Source: Rhizobium tibeticum
GTDB lineage: Bacteria > Pseudomonadota > Alphaproteobacteria > Rhizobiales > Rhizobiaceae
Direction of reading: 5' to 3'
Assembly (NCBI RefSeq): GCF_900110205.1
Contig: NZ_FOCV01000020.1
Span: 1-64,000 of the forward strand
DNA length: 64,000 bases
Of this stretch, positions 8,055-16,427 are shown one piece after another; position 1 is the stretch's first letter, and every line of letters begins with the position of its first letter. A model generated the notes under the pieces. It ran no database searches, had not been told where the DNA came from, and was given only the letters and a program-made list of their open reading frames with translations. Made by a program: the position numbers and the translations under genes.

Positions 8055-9245
8055 TCATCGGCCAACGACCTCAAGCTCGACCTTCAGCTCGCGCTCGACC
8101 AGCGTAGTCCAAAAGGCCACGCCGTAGCCGATTGCACTGTCATTGAAGTCATACGCCGTATTGTGATGCAGGGCGCCATCGACAGCCGGCCCGTTGCCGA
8201 GCCAGACGTAGCATCCCGGCGCATTCTGGCCGAAAAAAGCGAAATCGTCGCCGGCGGTCGAGGGCGGAAAATCCGTACGTACGTTTTCCCCGAACACCGC
8301 GACGGCTGCACCGAGCGCACGCTCGGTGGCGTTCCTGTCGTTGACGACAGGCGGGATGCGCCGTTCGAACTGATAGTCGACCGCAATGGCGAACATCGCT
8401 GCCGTACCGGTCGCAAGCCGGCCGATTTCTTCCTCGAGCTGATCGCGAACTTCAGGCGAATAGGCCCGAGCCGTACCGCCAATTTCAACAGTGTCGGGTA
8501 TCACGTTGAGCGCCTTCGGGTCGCCGGCCCGCAACGAACATGCACTGATCACGGCCGGCTGCAGCGGATCGACGACACGCCCGACGATCGTCTGCAAAGA
8601 CGCAAGGAACGTCCCGGCCGCCGTGATCGGATCCTTGCCGAGGTGTGGCTTGGCGCCGTGCGTACCTGTGCCGCGAAACGTTACGCGCCAGCTGTCGGAC
8701 GATGCCAGTCGCGGCCCCTCGACGACGGCGATTTCGTCGACGGCAAGGCCCGGCATGTTGTGCAAGCCGTAGACGGCATCGCACGGGAACAGCTCGAACA
8801 GGCCGTCCTCGACCATCTTGCGTGCGCCGCCCCTGCCCTCCTCGGCCGGCTGGAAGATGAAATGCACGGTCCCGCAAAAGTCGCGTGTTGCCGCCAGATG
8901 TCGCGCCGCGCCGAGCAGCATCGCCGTATGTCCATCATGCCCGCAAGCATGCATTTTCCCGGCAAATTTGGATTTGTAGGGGCGATCGGCCACCTCAGGC
9001 ATCGCAAGCGCGTCCATATCCGCCCGCAATCCGATCGTCCGCGCACCGTTGCCGACCTGCAGCGTGCCGACCACGCCCGTGCCACCAAGCCCCCGATGGA
9101 CCTTGATGCCGGCCTCTTGCAGAAGCTTCGCCACGATGGCGCTCGTGCGCTCCTCCTCGAAGCCGAGCTCGGGATGTGCGTGCAGATCGCGACGCAACTC
9201 GGTGAGGAAGGGCAGATCGGTCTCGATCCCGGCGTGAATGAGCAT
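8055..9245 (-). CDS. M20-family amidohydrolase (hippurate hydrolase / IAA-amino-acid hydrolase-like)
   Basis: 396 residues from the ATG at 9245 (MLIHAGIETDLPFL), preceded by AGGAC; the open frame reaches 9317 but the extra residues do not resemble the family. Motifs of the M20D subfamily are clear: HAHPELGFEE, GLRADMDALAM, MHACGHDGHTAMLLGAA (metal-binding Cys/His), FQPAEEGRGGA, GLHNMPG and HHNTAYDFND. Members remove an acyl or amino-acid group from N-acyl amino acids such as hippurate or indole-acetyl amino acids, in the cytoplasm. Convergent with the adenine deaminase gene and not obviously part of that operon. Confidence 0.9.
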   Translation of the reverse strand: MLIHAGIETDLPFLTELRRDLHAHPELGFEEERTSAIVAKLLQEAGIKVHRGLGGTGVVGTLQVGNGARTIGLRADMDALAMPEVADRPYKSKFAGKMHACGHDGHTAMLLGAARHLAATRDFCGTVHFIFQPAEEGRGGARKMVEDGLFELFPCDAVYGLHNMPGLAVDEIAVVEGPRLASSDSWRVTFRGTGTHGAKPHLGKDPITAAGTFLASLQTIVGRVVDPLQPAVISACSLRAGDPKALNVIPDTVEIGGTARAYSPEVRDQLEEEIGRLATGTAAMFAIAVDYQFERRIPPVVNDRNATERALGAAVAVFGENVRTDFPPSTAGDDFAFFGQNAPGCYVWLGNGPAVDGALHHNTAYDFNDSAIGYGVAFWTTLVERELKVELEVVGR

Positions 9246-9470
9246 GGGCCTGGAAGTCCTGTAAATGCAAGCGGGCGCCAGAACGGCGCCCGTCGCAATC
9301 CATTCCTTATTCCGCAATCAGCCCGAAAATTCAACCTTCTCGAACGGCTTATACCACGCTCTCGCGCCGTCGAGCGTGCGGACGCGGCATTTCGGCAAGG
9401 GTTGGCCGGCGCGGGAGATATCACGTCCCGCAGATGCTGAGCGCACGCACCCGATCCTATCGGCGCACGC

Positions 9471-9500
9471 TTGACACTGTCCAAAACCGGATGGCCTAAT
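9471..9500 (+). promoter_or_regulatory. Sigma70-like promoter before the molybdopterin oxidoreductase
   Basis: TTGACA at 9471-9476, an 18-base spacer and CCTAAT at 9495-9500, placed 25 bases before the ATG. The next gene on the other strand diverges from here. Confidence 0.5.
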
Positions 9501-9524
9501 CGCCGCAACGCGAAAGGGCCAACG

Positions 9525-10181
9525 ATGAGCGATGATCACACTTCGAGCGACAGCAAGCTCACCACATCGAAGCGCCGCTGGGCCGCGGAGGGAAAATTTC
9601 TCACCGGCCGCATCAGTCGTCCGGACACCGAACGCCTGCCGCCCGGACAACACCTCGTCAAGAATTGGCCTGTCCTGGATCTCGGCCAGCAGCCGCTCAT
9701 CTCCACCGAGACCTGGCGCCTGGAAGTCCGCGGACTTGTCGAAACTCCGCTTGATCTCACCTGGGCCGCCTTCCAGGCGCTTGAGCAGAGCACCAAGGTC
9801 ACAGACATTCATTGCGTCACCACATGGTCGCGCTACGACAACAGATGGAAGGGTGTGTCGACCCGCGACCTGCTCGATCATGCGATGCCGAAACCGGAGG
9901 CCCGGTATGTAATGCTGACGAGCTACGACGGCTACACCACGAACCTGCCGCTCTTCGACTTCGCCGCCGAGGATGCGATCCTCGCAACCTCCTGGGAAGG
10001 CCTGCCGCTGACGCGCGACCACGGCGGGCCGATGCGGCTCGTCGTCCCTCATCTCTATTTCTGGAAAAGCGCGAAATGGCTGCGGCGTATCGATCTGCTG
10101 CCGGCCGACGCAGCGGGCTTCTGGGAAAAGAACGGCTATCACATGCATGGCGATCCCTGGCGTGAACAGCGCTATTCCTGA
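9525..10181 (+). CDS. Sulfite oxidase-like molybdopterin oxidoreductase
   Basis: 218 residues from ATG 9525, behind GAAAGGG. An upstream TTG at 9471 is in frame but coincides with a promoter -35 box. The protein belongs to the short SUOX-like family that has only the molybdopterin-binding domain: WRLEVRGLVETPLDLTW, the cofactor Cys in VTDIHCVTTWS (about residue 97), and the C-terminal HGGPMRLVVPHLYFWKSAKW. No signal peptide or dimerisation domain is seen, so a cytoplasmic single-domain enzyme is expected. The physiological substrate of these proteins is generally unknown. Confidence 0.85.
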   Translation: MSDDHTSSDSKLTTSKRRWAAEGKFLTGRISRPDTERLPPGQHLVKNWPVLDLGQQPLISTETWRLEVRGLVETPLDLTWAAFQALEQSTKVTDIHCVTTWSRYDNRWKGVSTRDLLDHAMPKPEARYVMLTSYDGYTTNLPLFDFAAEDAILATSWEGLPLTRDHGGPMRLVVPHLYFWKSAKWLRRIDLLPADAAGFWEKNGYHMHGDPWREQRYS

Positions 10182-10459
10182 TACCAGTCGCGATGACTGC
10201 CGGTGCCAGATGACAGAGCCGTCACCGCATTCTGCGCGCTATGGTTTGCCAGATACCCTGCCGCTGCCTCTCGACGGCCGCGACCAGAAACCCGTTTAAC
10301 GGGTAGTTCGCATGAGTGCAAACTCGCCTCAGAATAGATACAGAAAGCAATATATTTTTCGAATTAATGCCTTACGACGATTTGAACGCAGTCCACTATT
10401 GACCTCTACCCATTTTGGGTTGTTGTTGTATGCCGATTCCAGATATCGCGTATGGGTTG

Positions 10460-11149
10460 ATGAACAAGGACACTTCATTTCACACAGTCACGCAGAAGCT
10501 GCTGGATGCGTGGTTGCATACCACCCCCCAGCTGCCTGCCGCGCCGGAAGATATCTATCGCGACGTCCTCGACCTTCTGACGATCAGGATGAGGATGACG
10601 CTCGTCGTTCTCGACGGCGAGGATCCGCTGCAATGGTATCTGAAGGTCGTGCGCCCCTCTGGCTTCAGTTCACGTCTCCTGAACATCAACAAGCTCTTTG
10701 CCGATCAACGCATCGGCGAGTTCAAGGATCGTGCCTACATGGAAACGGCCGTTATCCCGCGCTATCGCGAGGTGATCGCCACGCGGAAGCCTTCGATGGA
10801 ACTGGTCAAGACGAGGGTGCTTGGCGTCAACCTCGGATATGAGCGGTTGATCCTTCCGCAAAAGACAGCGGCGCGGCGCCCATCCTGGCTGCTGACGGTC
10901 TCGAATGGCCGCTTCATGTTCAACCCGCCGCAGCAGCAAGCCCGCATGGATGCGACTGACGAAGCGGTGATCCAGCTTTTGACGGAAGGCGCGACGGCCA
11001 AGGAGATCGCAGCCGATCTCGGACTCTCGCATCGGACGGTCGAGCACCGCTTGGAGCGCATGAAGGAGCGTTACGGCGCGAAGAATACTGTGCACCTCGC
11101 AGCCATGCTGGTTGCCACGCACTTCGACCGCGATGTGGAGAAGAGCTAG
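10460..11149 (+). CDS. LuxR-type HTH regulator with PAS-like N-terminal domain (copy 1)
   Basis: About 229 residues from ATG 10460, chosen because it lines up with the start of the paralogue at 22159; ATG 10430 is an alternative. The C-terminal 60 residues form a GerE/LuxR helix-turn-helix (IQLLTEGATAKEIAADLGL then SHRTVEHRLERMKERYGA). The N-terminal region is not an acyl-homoserine-lactone domain; the segment LGVNLGYERLILPQ followed by a Trp-containing strand resembles the PAS-like sensor domains of alphaproteobacterial regulators. Target genes and signal are unknown. Preceded by an AT-rich leader with no recognised operon partner. Confidence 0.8.
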   Translation: MNKDTSFHTVTQKLLDAWLHTTPQLPAAPEDIYRDVLDLLTIRMRMTLVVLDGEDPLQWYLKVVRPSGFSSRLLNINKLFADQRIGEFKDRAYMETAVIPRYREVIATRKPSMELVKTRVLGVNLGYERLILPQKTAARRPSWLLTVSNGRFMFNPPQQQARMDATDEAVIQLLTEGATAKEIAADLGLSHRTVEHRLERMKERYGAKNTVHLAAMLVATHFDRDVEKS

Positions 11150-11757
11150 GGCGTGATCCGCCGAAGCAGGCGCCGCCCGCAATAGACCACAGCCAGCAGC
11201 GCCGCCGCGAGCGCCGTCAACGTCACCATGCTGGCAGGATGCAGCGGAACGTCCTTCCACGCCGGGCGAATGACATCGGCAGTATTGAACGCCTCACCGC
11301 TAAACTGGCAAGTGATCAGCGCCAGGCCACGCAGCACCATGCCGGCATCGATCGCCGAGACGATGGCGTCGGCCTCGACGGCCTCACCGCCCATGCCGCG
11401 CATCGATAGCAGCACGGCCTTCGCTGCGGCGAGATATGCATGCGAGCACTCATTGAATGGACTGGCCTCGTCCGTCACGCCACCGGGCATTTTTCCCCAG
11501 AGGCAGTAGGCGTGCTGGATTTGCGCATAGTTGAGTACGCGGCGGAACGGCTCGTTCGTGTCCGTGGCGCGCACCGCGAGACCGATGATCCGATCGCGAT
11601 ACTCTGCGATCATGATCATTTCGCCGTGTGAGATTTCAGCGATTGCGATGCCGGTGTGGGGACCACTGCTGCTCGGCTGGTGCGCGCTTGCCGCAACAGA
11701 CCACAGCTGCAGCACTGCTATCATTGCCACGAAGAAAATGGAACGCCGGTTGGTCAT
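11146..11757 (-). CDS. Conserved membrane-anchored periplasmic protein downstream of cbtA
   Basis: 203 residues from ATG 11757, preceded by CCAGG. It has an N-terminal signal segment (RRSIFFVAMIAVLQLWSVAASA then HQP) and a C-terminal membrane helix (about residues 172-192) ending in CGRRLLRRITP. Several Cys residues lie in the periplasmic part (AYCLWGK, NECSHAY, ALITCQF). I do not recognise a named family. Position, third after cbtB and cbtA on the same strand, suggests a role with cobalt uptake, but no metal-binding motif proves it. The gene ends 4 bases inside the convergent LuxR-type gene. Confidence 0.65.
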   Translation of the reverse strand: MTNRRSIFFVAMIAVLQLWSVAASAHQPSSSGPHTGIAIAEISHGEMIMIAEYRDRIIGLAVRATDTNEPFRRVLNYAQIQHAYCLWGKMPGGVTDEASPFNECSHAYLAAAKAVLLSMRGMGGEAVEADAIVSAIDAGMVLRGLALITCQFSGEAFNTADVIRPAWKDVPLHPASMVTLTALAAALLAVVYCGRRLLRRITP

Positions 11758-11768
11758 CGCCTGGTTCA

Positions 11769-11790
11769 GGCTCCGGAACGCTCCGGAGCC
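11769..11790 (-). other. Intercistronic hairpin between cbtA and the following gene
   Basis: GGCTCCGGA and TCCGGAGCC form a perfect 9-bp stem around a 4-base loop in the short gap after cbtA. There is no T-tract, so it looks like an mRNA-stabilising or partial-termination element rather than a full terminator. Confidence 0.55.
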
Positions 11791-11798
11791 TTCTCCGA

Positions 11799-12542
11799 TC
11801 AATGAAAAGCCGGCGCGCGTCCGCGCGAGCTGGCAGCGACACCAAGCTTGCGTTCGGCGAGTGCGCCGAAGGCCAGGCCAAGGACGCCCCAGAGGATCAC
11901 ATGCATGCCGATCGAAGTCGTACGGAAACGCCAGAGGACTATCGCCGAATAATTCTCCGGCACCTCGTTGATCGGTGGCAGCAGATACTGCACGAGACCG
12001 AGGAAGACGATATAGGCGAGACCTGCTGCAATCGCCGCATTCCAAACCCCAAACCGAGGCGACAGGCGGCGTGCAAGCGCAATTGCCGCAACGAGCGCGG
12101 CGATCGAAACGACGATCATCAGGAAGAACAGCTCGGTCCTGACGCCGATCGTGTCAGGGTTGCCGACCGCCGGTGGGTTGGCGGGATATTTGATGTTGGG
12201 CACGATGACAACGGCAACAAAGGCCGCAATCGCAATGACCGCAGACGTTGCGCGCGCTCCAAGCGTGCTGAACCGGCCTTGGACGAAAGCAAAGACGAGC
12301 CCAAACAGGCCACCGACGGCGATACTGTAAGCCATCACGCCGGTGAACAGACCAAAGCCCGCCTGCGTGGCACGGCTGACGATTTCGGGTTCACCAGCTT
12401 CGCCTGCCGCCTGGGCAGCGGCTTCCTCGAATGCAATCGCCTGGTCGACAAGCGGCTCACCAAAGGTGTGGGCAAAGGCGAAAACGAGGACGCCAGCGAT
12501 CAGGCCCGCGAGCATCCCGCGAAGCAAAAGATTTCCAACCAT
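11799..12542 (-). CDS. cbtA: Cobalt transporter subunit CbtA
   Basis: 247 residues from ATG 12542 (MVGNLLLRGMLAG), behind GGGAG; an open frame upstream to 12668 runs through cbtB and is not used. Five or so membrane helices and the CbtA signatures GMLAGLIAGVLVFAFAHTFGEP and PNIKYPANPPAVGNPDTI are plain. CbtA with CbtB forms a predicted B12-regulated cobalt importer of the inner membrane, known from comparative genomics of cobalamin riboswitch regulons. It follows cbtB by 13 bases, and both lie under a cobalamin riboswitch. Confidence 0.92.
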   Translation of the reverse strand: MVGNLLLRGMLAGLIAGVLVFAFAHTFGEPLVDQAIAFEEAAAQAAGEAGEPEIVSRATQAGFGLFTGVMAYSIAVGGLFGLVFAFVQGRFSTLGARATSAVIAIAAFVAVVIVPNIKYPANPPAVGNPDTIGVRTELFFLMIVVSIAALVAAIALARRLSPRFGVWNAAIAAGLAYIVFLGLVQYLLPPINEVPENYSAIVLWRFRTTSIGMHVILWGVLGLAFGALAERKLGVAASSRGRAPAFH

Positions 12543-12555
12543 GTCCGGAACTCCC

Positions 12556-12765
12556 TTAGTGGCAGGGGAAGCCGAGCAGATGCCGGCCGTCATGCACGAA
12601 CTCGTGCACGTACATACCGTTGAAAAGTGCCATCGCGCCCTCTTCTGTGCCGACGAAGTAGATGGCAATGAGCATCAGCAGACCGCCGAAGATCGCCCAG
12701 GGCAAAAGCTCGCCAACCGGAATCGGGGTCGGTGCGGCGACGGGCGCAAAAGTAGAGTCAGACAT
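12556..12765 (-). CDS. cbtB: Cobalt transporter subunit CbtB
   Basis: 69 residues from ATG 12765, with a very strong Shine-Dalgarno (AGGAGGAATAC). One membrane helix (about residues 21-41) is followed by the family's His-rich C-terminus YVHEFVHDGRHLLGFPCH, thought to bind cobalt. Length and layout match CbtB. First structural gene behind the cobalamin riboswitch. Confidence 0.92.
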   Translation of the reverse strand: MSDSTFAPVAAPTPIPVGELLPWAIFGGLLMLIAIYFVGTEEGAMALFNGMYVHEFVHDGRHLLGFPCH

Positions 12766-12798
12766 GTATTCCTCCTGGAATGACGCGTTCAGTCGAGA

Positions 12799-12906
12799 AT
12801 TGTTGCGTGGTAGGGTCTGACTTCCAGTCTGAGGTATCCTCATCCTGATCACAGTGGCGCGACCGCACCGGAATTTCACCGGTTTCCAAACCCACAACAA
12901 CACCGT
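12799..12906 (-). promoter_or_regulatory. Cobalamin riboswitch upstream of cbtBA
   Basis: Reading the minus strand, the leader contains the conserved core AAACCGGTGAAATTCCGGTG, the B12-box-like segment GCGCCACTGTGATC, and a closing stem made of TTGTTGTG (about 12893-12904) and CGCAACAA (about 12799-12806). This is the standard adenosylcobalamin-riboswitch layout. Ligand binding would lower expression of the cobalt importer when coenzyme B12 is plentiful. The 3' boundary and the exact expression platform are approximate. Confidence 0.92.
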
Positions 12907-12989
12907 TATATCTGCGGCTTCGGACCTGTCAACGAAACTTCATGCAGTGACAGGCCACCCTCCTTTGTTATCCGGAGACGAACAACGTG

Positions 12990-13553
12990 ATGACGCGCCT
13001 CACCTGGATCTGCCATGGCTCGACCGCCGCCAACCGCGAGGCACGCTTCCCCTTAGACGAGCCCTTGAATGAGAAGGCAGTCATCGCCACGCAGGCAATT
13101 GCACCCCGCTTTCGGCACGCCGATAACGTCTTCGCTAGCCCGACTTTGCGCACGCGGCAGACGGCCGATGCGCTCGGCCTGCAGCCCGCATTCTCGGACG
13201 CGCTCGCCGACTGCGATTTTGGCCGCTGGGCGGGACGTTCGATCGCCGAAATCCAGCAAGTGGAGCCGGAAAACCTTGCGGCCTGGATGGCGCGGCCGGA
13301 GGAGGCTCCGCATGGTGGTGAGGCAATCGATGCCGTGTGCACGCGTGTAAACGCCTGGCTGAGCCAGCGCTTGCAGGCCGGCGGCCACATCGTCGCCATT
13401 ACCCATGCCGCGGTTATTAGGGCGGCCATCATCAGCACGCTGAACGCACCCGTCGCGTCATTCTGGATCGCCGACATCGAACCACTCGCAATCGTCCACA
13501 TGACGAGCAATGGAAGCCGCTGGTCACTGCGCGTCGAAGGCACAACGGCCTAA
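12990..13553 (+). CDS. Histidine-phosphatase-superfamily protein with CHG in place of RHG
   Basis: 187 residues from ATG 12990 (GTG at 12987 also possible), behind GGAGA. The fold is that of the histidine phosphatase/phosphoglycerate-mutase superfamily: ICHGSTAANREA at the start, SPTLRTRQTADAL, LADCDFGRWAG and the second catalytic His in ITHAAVIRA. The usual Arg-His-Gly is Cys-His-Gly, so the first Arg of the phosphate pocket is missing while both His residues stay. It diverges from the cobalamin riboswitch; some relatives (CobC) act in cobalamin nucleotide-loop assembly, so a link is possible but not shown. Confidence 0.8.
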   Translation: MTRLTWICHGSTAANREARFPLDEPLNEKAVIATQAIAPRFRHADNVFASPTLRTRQTADALGLQPAFSDALADCDFGRWAGRSIAEIQQVEPENLAAWMARPEEAPHGGEAIDAVCTRVNAWLSQRLQAGGHIVAITHAAVIRAAIISTLNAPVASFWIADIEPLAIVHMTSNGSRWSLRVEGTTA

Positions 13554-13658
13554 TTTTCAAGGCGATAATTTAGGCCAGCCTTACGCAAGCGCGCCATGCC
13601 ATAGCTTTCCGACCCGACGCCGTCGGGCCGTCAATCCTTGCCCCAAGGAGGATCAAGC

Positions 13659-13772
13659 ATGCCCTATGATTGGAGCGGCGCGCAGATGCGTCGCACGCGC
13701 CTGCTACGCACGACCGCCGTTGTGATGTTTCTCCTGCTTGTCATCGGCGCATCCCTGCTGATCAGGCCCTGA
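13659..13772 (+). CDS. Small single-span membrane protein, 37 residues
   Basis: A short frame (MPYDWSGAQMRRTRLLRTTA...) starts 8 bases after a near-consensus Shine-Dalgarno AAGGAGG. It has a basic segment (residues 11-17) followed by one membrane helix (about 19-34) and ends IRP. The strong ribosome site and inside-positive topology support a real small protein. No function is known to me. Confidence 0.65.
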   Translation: MPYDWSGAQMRRTRLLRTTAVVMFLLLVIGASLLIRP

Positions 13773-13919
13773 GAACGACAGGCGGGCGCCTGCACCGTTC
13801 GCCTTTCGAGCCAGTCTCCCTTCCGCCGTAGTGCAGATACCAAGAATTCACCCTTTGGTTTCAACATACCCTTCAGACTTCAATGATACACCGGCGCCCG
13901 GGTGGAGATGGAGTGAAGC

Positions 13920-15485
13920 ATGCCGGAATTCTTCCAGAGCAGGGCCGGGAGGCAATGCCTGTTGGTCATGGCGTGGGGGTTAACGCTGTGGCTCGTCGGC
14001 GCGATCCTCGAATTGGACAACTGGCTGGTCGCTTTCGTTGGCGCCTACGAGAACTATGGTGCAGACAAGCTCGTCCTTGCGCTTGGCATCGGCGGCGCCA
14101 TGAGCTTCGTCTATTCGATCTTGCGCATCGTCGACCTGCGCAAAGAGATGGAATTGCGAGCCAGCGCCCAGGCTAAGGCCGACTGGACGGCAACCCACGA
14201 TCACCTTACCAAGCTTCCCAACCGTTACGCATTCGAGCGCAAAGTTCTTCCGCGAAGGACGAAGACCGACGTCGAAGACGACGAGTGGGAGCAGAATGTT
14301 ACGATCTTCTCGGTCGACCTCGACGGCTTCAAGAAGGTCAATGATCTCGTCGGCCATAATGGCGGCGACGCCCTGCTGATCGAAGTGGCAAAGCGGATAT
14401 GTGCGATCGGAAATGCTGATTGCGTCTATCGTTTTGGCGGCGACGAGTTTGTCGTCGTTGCGCTCGGCCTCTCCCCCCGGCACGAGGAACGCTTCGCGCG
14501 GTTGCTCATCCAGGCCGTAACACGCCCCATCCATATCAATGGGTTTGCCGTCGAAGTCGGCGCCAGCGTCGGTTACGATCGCTGGGAACAGGGTCGGGAA
14601 CCGCTCGAGGACGCAGCCCATCGTGCCGACCTGGCCATGTACGAGGCCAAGTCACGCGGACCCAACCACCATATGGCGTTTGAAGCCTCGATGCAGGACA
14701 AGGTGGCAAAGCGCGCAACGCTGGAATCCAAGCTGCGCGTCGCAATCCAGACGAAGGCGATCCGACCGTTTTATCAGCCGTTGATCGATCTCAAGAGCGG
14801 CAAGGTCTGCGGCTTCGAGGCGCTCGCCCGCTGGACGGATGAAGAGGGCGTAGCCATTCCGCCGCCGGTCTTCATCGGGATTGCCGAAGAAACCGGAATG
14901 ATTACTGAGCTCTTCGAAGATCTACTGGCGCAGGCCTGCAGGGATGCCCTGGCCTGGGACGACCACGTCACCCTGTCGTTCAACATTTCTCCGGTGCAAA
15001 TGGAGGACAAGCTGCTGGCACCGCGCATCTTCAAGGTGCTTTCGGCAAATGGCCTGCCACCGCGCCGCCTGGAGATCGAGATCACCGAGAATGCGCTGAT
15101 TCAGGATCCGGCGGTTGCCGCCATCATTCTGGACGAGCTCCACGATGCTGGCGTCCAGATCGCCCTCGACGATTTCGGCACGGGTTACTCAAGCCTTGCC
15201 CAACTCGCCCGATATCGCTTCGACAAGATCAAGATCGACAAGAGCTTCATCGCGACCTACCGCGATGATGAGCGCCAGGAAAAGATCATCCGCGCAATGC
15301 TTGGCCTCGGCCGCAGTCTCAACATCCAGACCACTGCCGAGGGCATCGAGGAGCATCGCCAACTCGGGCACCTGCTTCAGCTCGGCTGCGATGTCGGACA
15401 GGGCTATCTCTTCGGCAAGGCCATGCCTGCCGAAGCGACGCGCTCTTTCGTTCTCGATGGTGACGAGGCATTTGCCAGCGGATAA
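13920..15485 (+). CDS. Membrane GGDEF-EAL protein (cyclic-di-GMP turnover)
   Basis: 521 residues. Two membrane helices (about 14-32 and 45-67) anchor it in the inner membrane with no large periplasmic sensor. A GGDEF domain (about 85-245) keeps the intact active-site motif FGGDEF at about residue 172, and an EAL domain (about 265-510) keeps EAL in GFEALARW at about 298, plus the later conserved ENALI, DDFGTGYSS and KIDKSFI motifs. Both diguanylate cyclase and phosphodiesterase activity are therefore possible. Free-standing gene, no operon partner. Confidence 0.92.
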   Translation: MPEFFQSRAGRQCLLVMAWGLTLWLVGAILELDNWLVAFVGAYENYGADKLVLALGIGGAMSFVYSILRIVDLRKEMELRASAQAKADWTATHDHLTKLPNRYAFERKVLPRRTKTDVEDDEWEQNVTIFSVDLDGFKKVNDLVGHNGGDALLIEVAKRICAIGNADCVYRFGGDEFVVVALGLSPRHEERFARLLIQAVTRPIHINGFAVEVGASVGYDRWEQGREPLEDAAHRADLAMYEAKSRGPNHHMAFEASMQDKVAKRATLESKLRVAIQTKAIRPFYQPLIDLKSGKVCGFEALARWTDEEGVAIPPPVFIGIAEETGMITELFEDLLAQACRDALAWDDHVTLSFNISPVQMEDKLLAPRIFKVLSANGLPPRRLEIEITENALIQDPAVAAIILDELHDAGVQIALDDFGTGYSSLAQLARYRFDKIKIDKSFIATYRDDERQEKIIRAMLGLGRSLNIQTTAEGIEEHRQLGHLLQLGCDVGQGYLFGKAMPAEATRSFVLDGDEAFASG

Positions 15486-15536
15486 GCGCCGCGAAATACG
15501 CGCCGCTCACCACCTCGCACATCAGAAATTCGTGAT

Positions 15537-15562
15537 GGAACCCTTTCAAGCAGGGCAACGTT
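15537..15562 (+). promoter_or_regulatory. Candidate EcfG/RpoE2 (general stress) promoter before the porin
   Basis: GGAAC at 15537-15541, 17 bases, then CGTT at 15559-15562. This matches the alphaproteobacterial general-stress sigma factor consensus GGAAC-N16/17-CGTT. It would start a leader of roughly 130 bases before the porin gene. Confidence 0.5.
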
Positions 15563-15696
15563 AGCTCGTTGGTCCTGCGGGCGGACACTTCCACTGAAAG
15601 TGTATCTCCATGCCGCATGGGCCGCGATCATTGACCGCGCCCGGCTCGGTTGGTGTGCAAACGAAGTGGACCCTTGTCATAGGAGAGGGATTTATC

Positions 15697-16320
15697 ATGT
15701 ATCTTCGCATAATTGCTGCCTCGGCGGCCTTTATTGGCCTTGCGGGGGCTGCATCCGCCGCTGACCTTGTGAGCGAGCCGCCGGCAGCCCCGGTTGCACA
15801 AGCCGCACCGGTTTTCACCTGGAATGGCTTCTATGTCGGCCTGCAAGGTGGTGGCGCCTGGGGCAACGGTGACTTCTCCGGCATCGGCGACGCCAGCCTC
15901 AACGGCGGCCTCATCAACGGCTTCACCGGATACAACTGGCAACTCGACAACAATATAGTGCTCGGCGTCGAAGGTGACGTTTCCTACAATTGGAACGAGG
16001 AAACTGTTGGGGTCAACGAATACAAGTTCGATACGACAGGCTCCGTCCGCGCCCGCGTCGGTTACGCTCTCGATCACGCGCTGTTCTATGGAGCCGCCGG
16101 CTGGACGGGCGCAAGAGGCCATGTCAACACACCCGTCGGCAATGACGACGCCACGTTCTCGGGCTGGACCGTTGGAGCCGGCTTGGATTACGCTTTCACC
16201 GACAACGTCTTCGGGCGGGTCGAGTATCGCTACAACGATTACGGTAGCAAGGATCTGCTCGGTGTAGACACCGACTTCAATCAGAACGTTGTCACCGTCG
16301 GCGTCGGCTTCAAGTTCTGA
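15697..16320 (+). CDS. Outer-membrane beta-barrel protein, Omp25/RopB-like
   Basis: 207 residues from ATG 15697 behind AGGAGAGGG. Signal peptide to about residue 22 (GAASA-AD), then alternating-residue beta strands typical of 8-stranded porin-family barrels: WNGFYVGLQGGGAWG, VLGVEGDVSYNW, VRARVGYALDHALFYGAAGW, VFGRVEYRYNDYG, and a C-terminal Phe in VGVGFKF for outer-membrane insertion. Such proteins are abundant in Rhizobiaceae and Brucella and lend envelope stability. Monocistronic, with a terminator just after it. Confidence 0.88.
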   Translation: MYLRIIAASAAFIGLAGAASAADLVSEPPAAPVAQAAPVFTWNGFYVGLQGGGAWGNGDFSGIGDASLNGGLINGFTGYNWQLDNNIVLGVEGDVSYNWNEETVGVNEYKFDTTGSVRARVGYALDHALFYGAAGWTGARGHVNTPVGNDDATFSGWTVGAGLDYAFTDNVFGRVEYRYNDYGSKDLLGVDTDFNQNVVTVGVGFKF

Positions 16321-16358
16321 GATTCCTGAACCTGCCGACGAACGGGCAGGCAATGACA

Positions 16359-16386
16359 AAGCCCGGACATACCCGGGCTTCGTTTT
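16359..16386 (+). terminator. Rho-independent terminator after the porin
   Basis: AAGCCCGG and CCGGGCTT form an 8-bp stem with a 6-base loop, followed by CGTTTTG. A second hairpin (CCTGCC / GGCAGG at 16331-16350) precedes it. Position 38 bases after the porin stop; it also sits at the 3' end of the convergent repeat-protein gene. Confidence 0.75.
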
Positions 16387-16427
16387 GATCTGACGGTGAC
16401 CGCCGCGAAAGGCGGTCCGTTCGCTTT

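Noticed and set aside
9246..9317. N-terminal extension of the M20 amidohydrolase
   Set aside because: The added 24 residues match no family member and no ribosome site precedes them; the start at 9245 has AGGAC.
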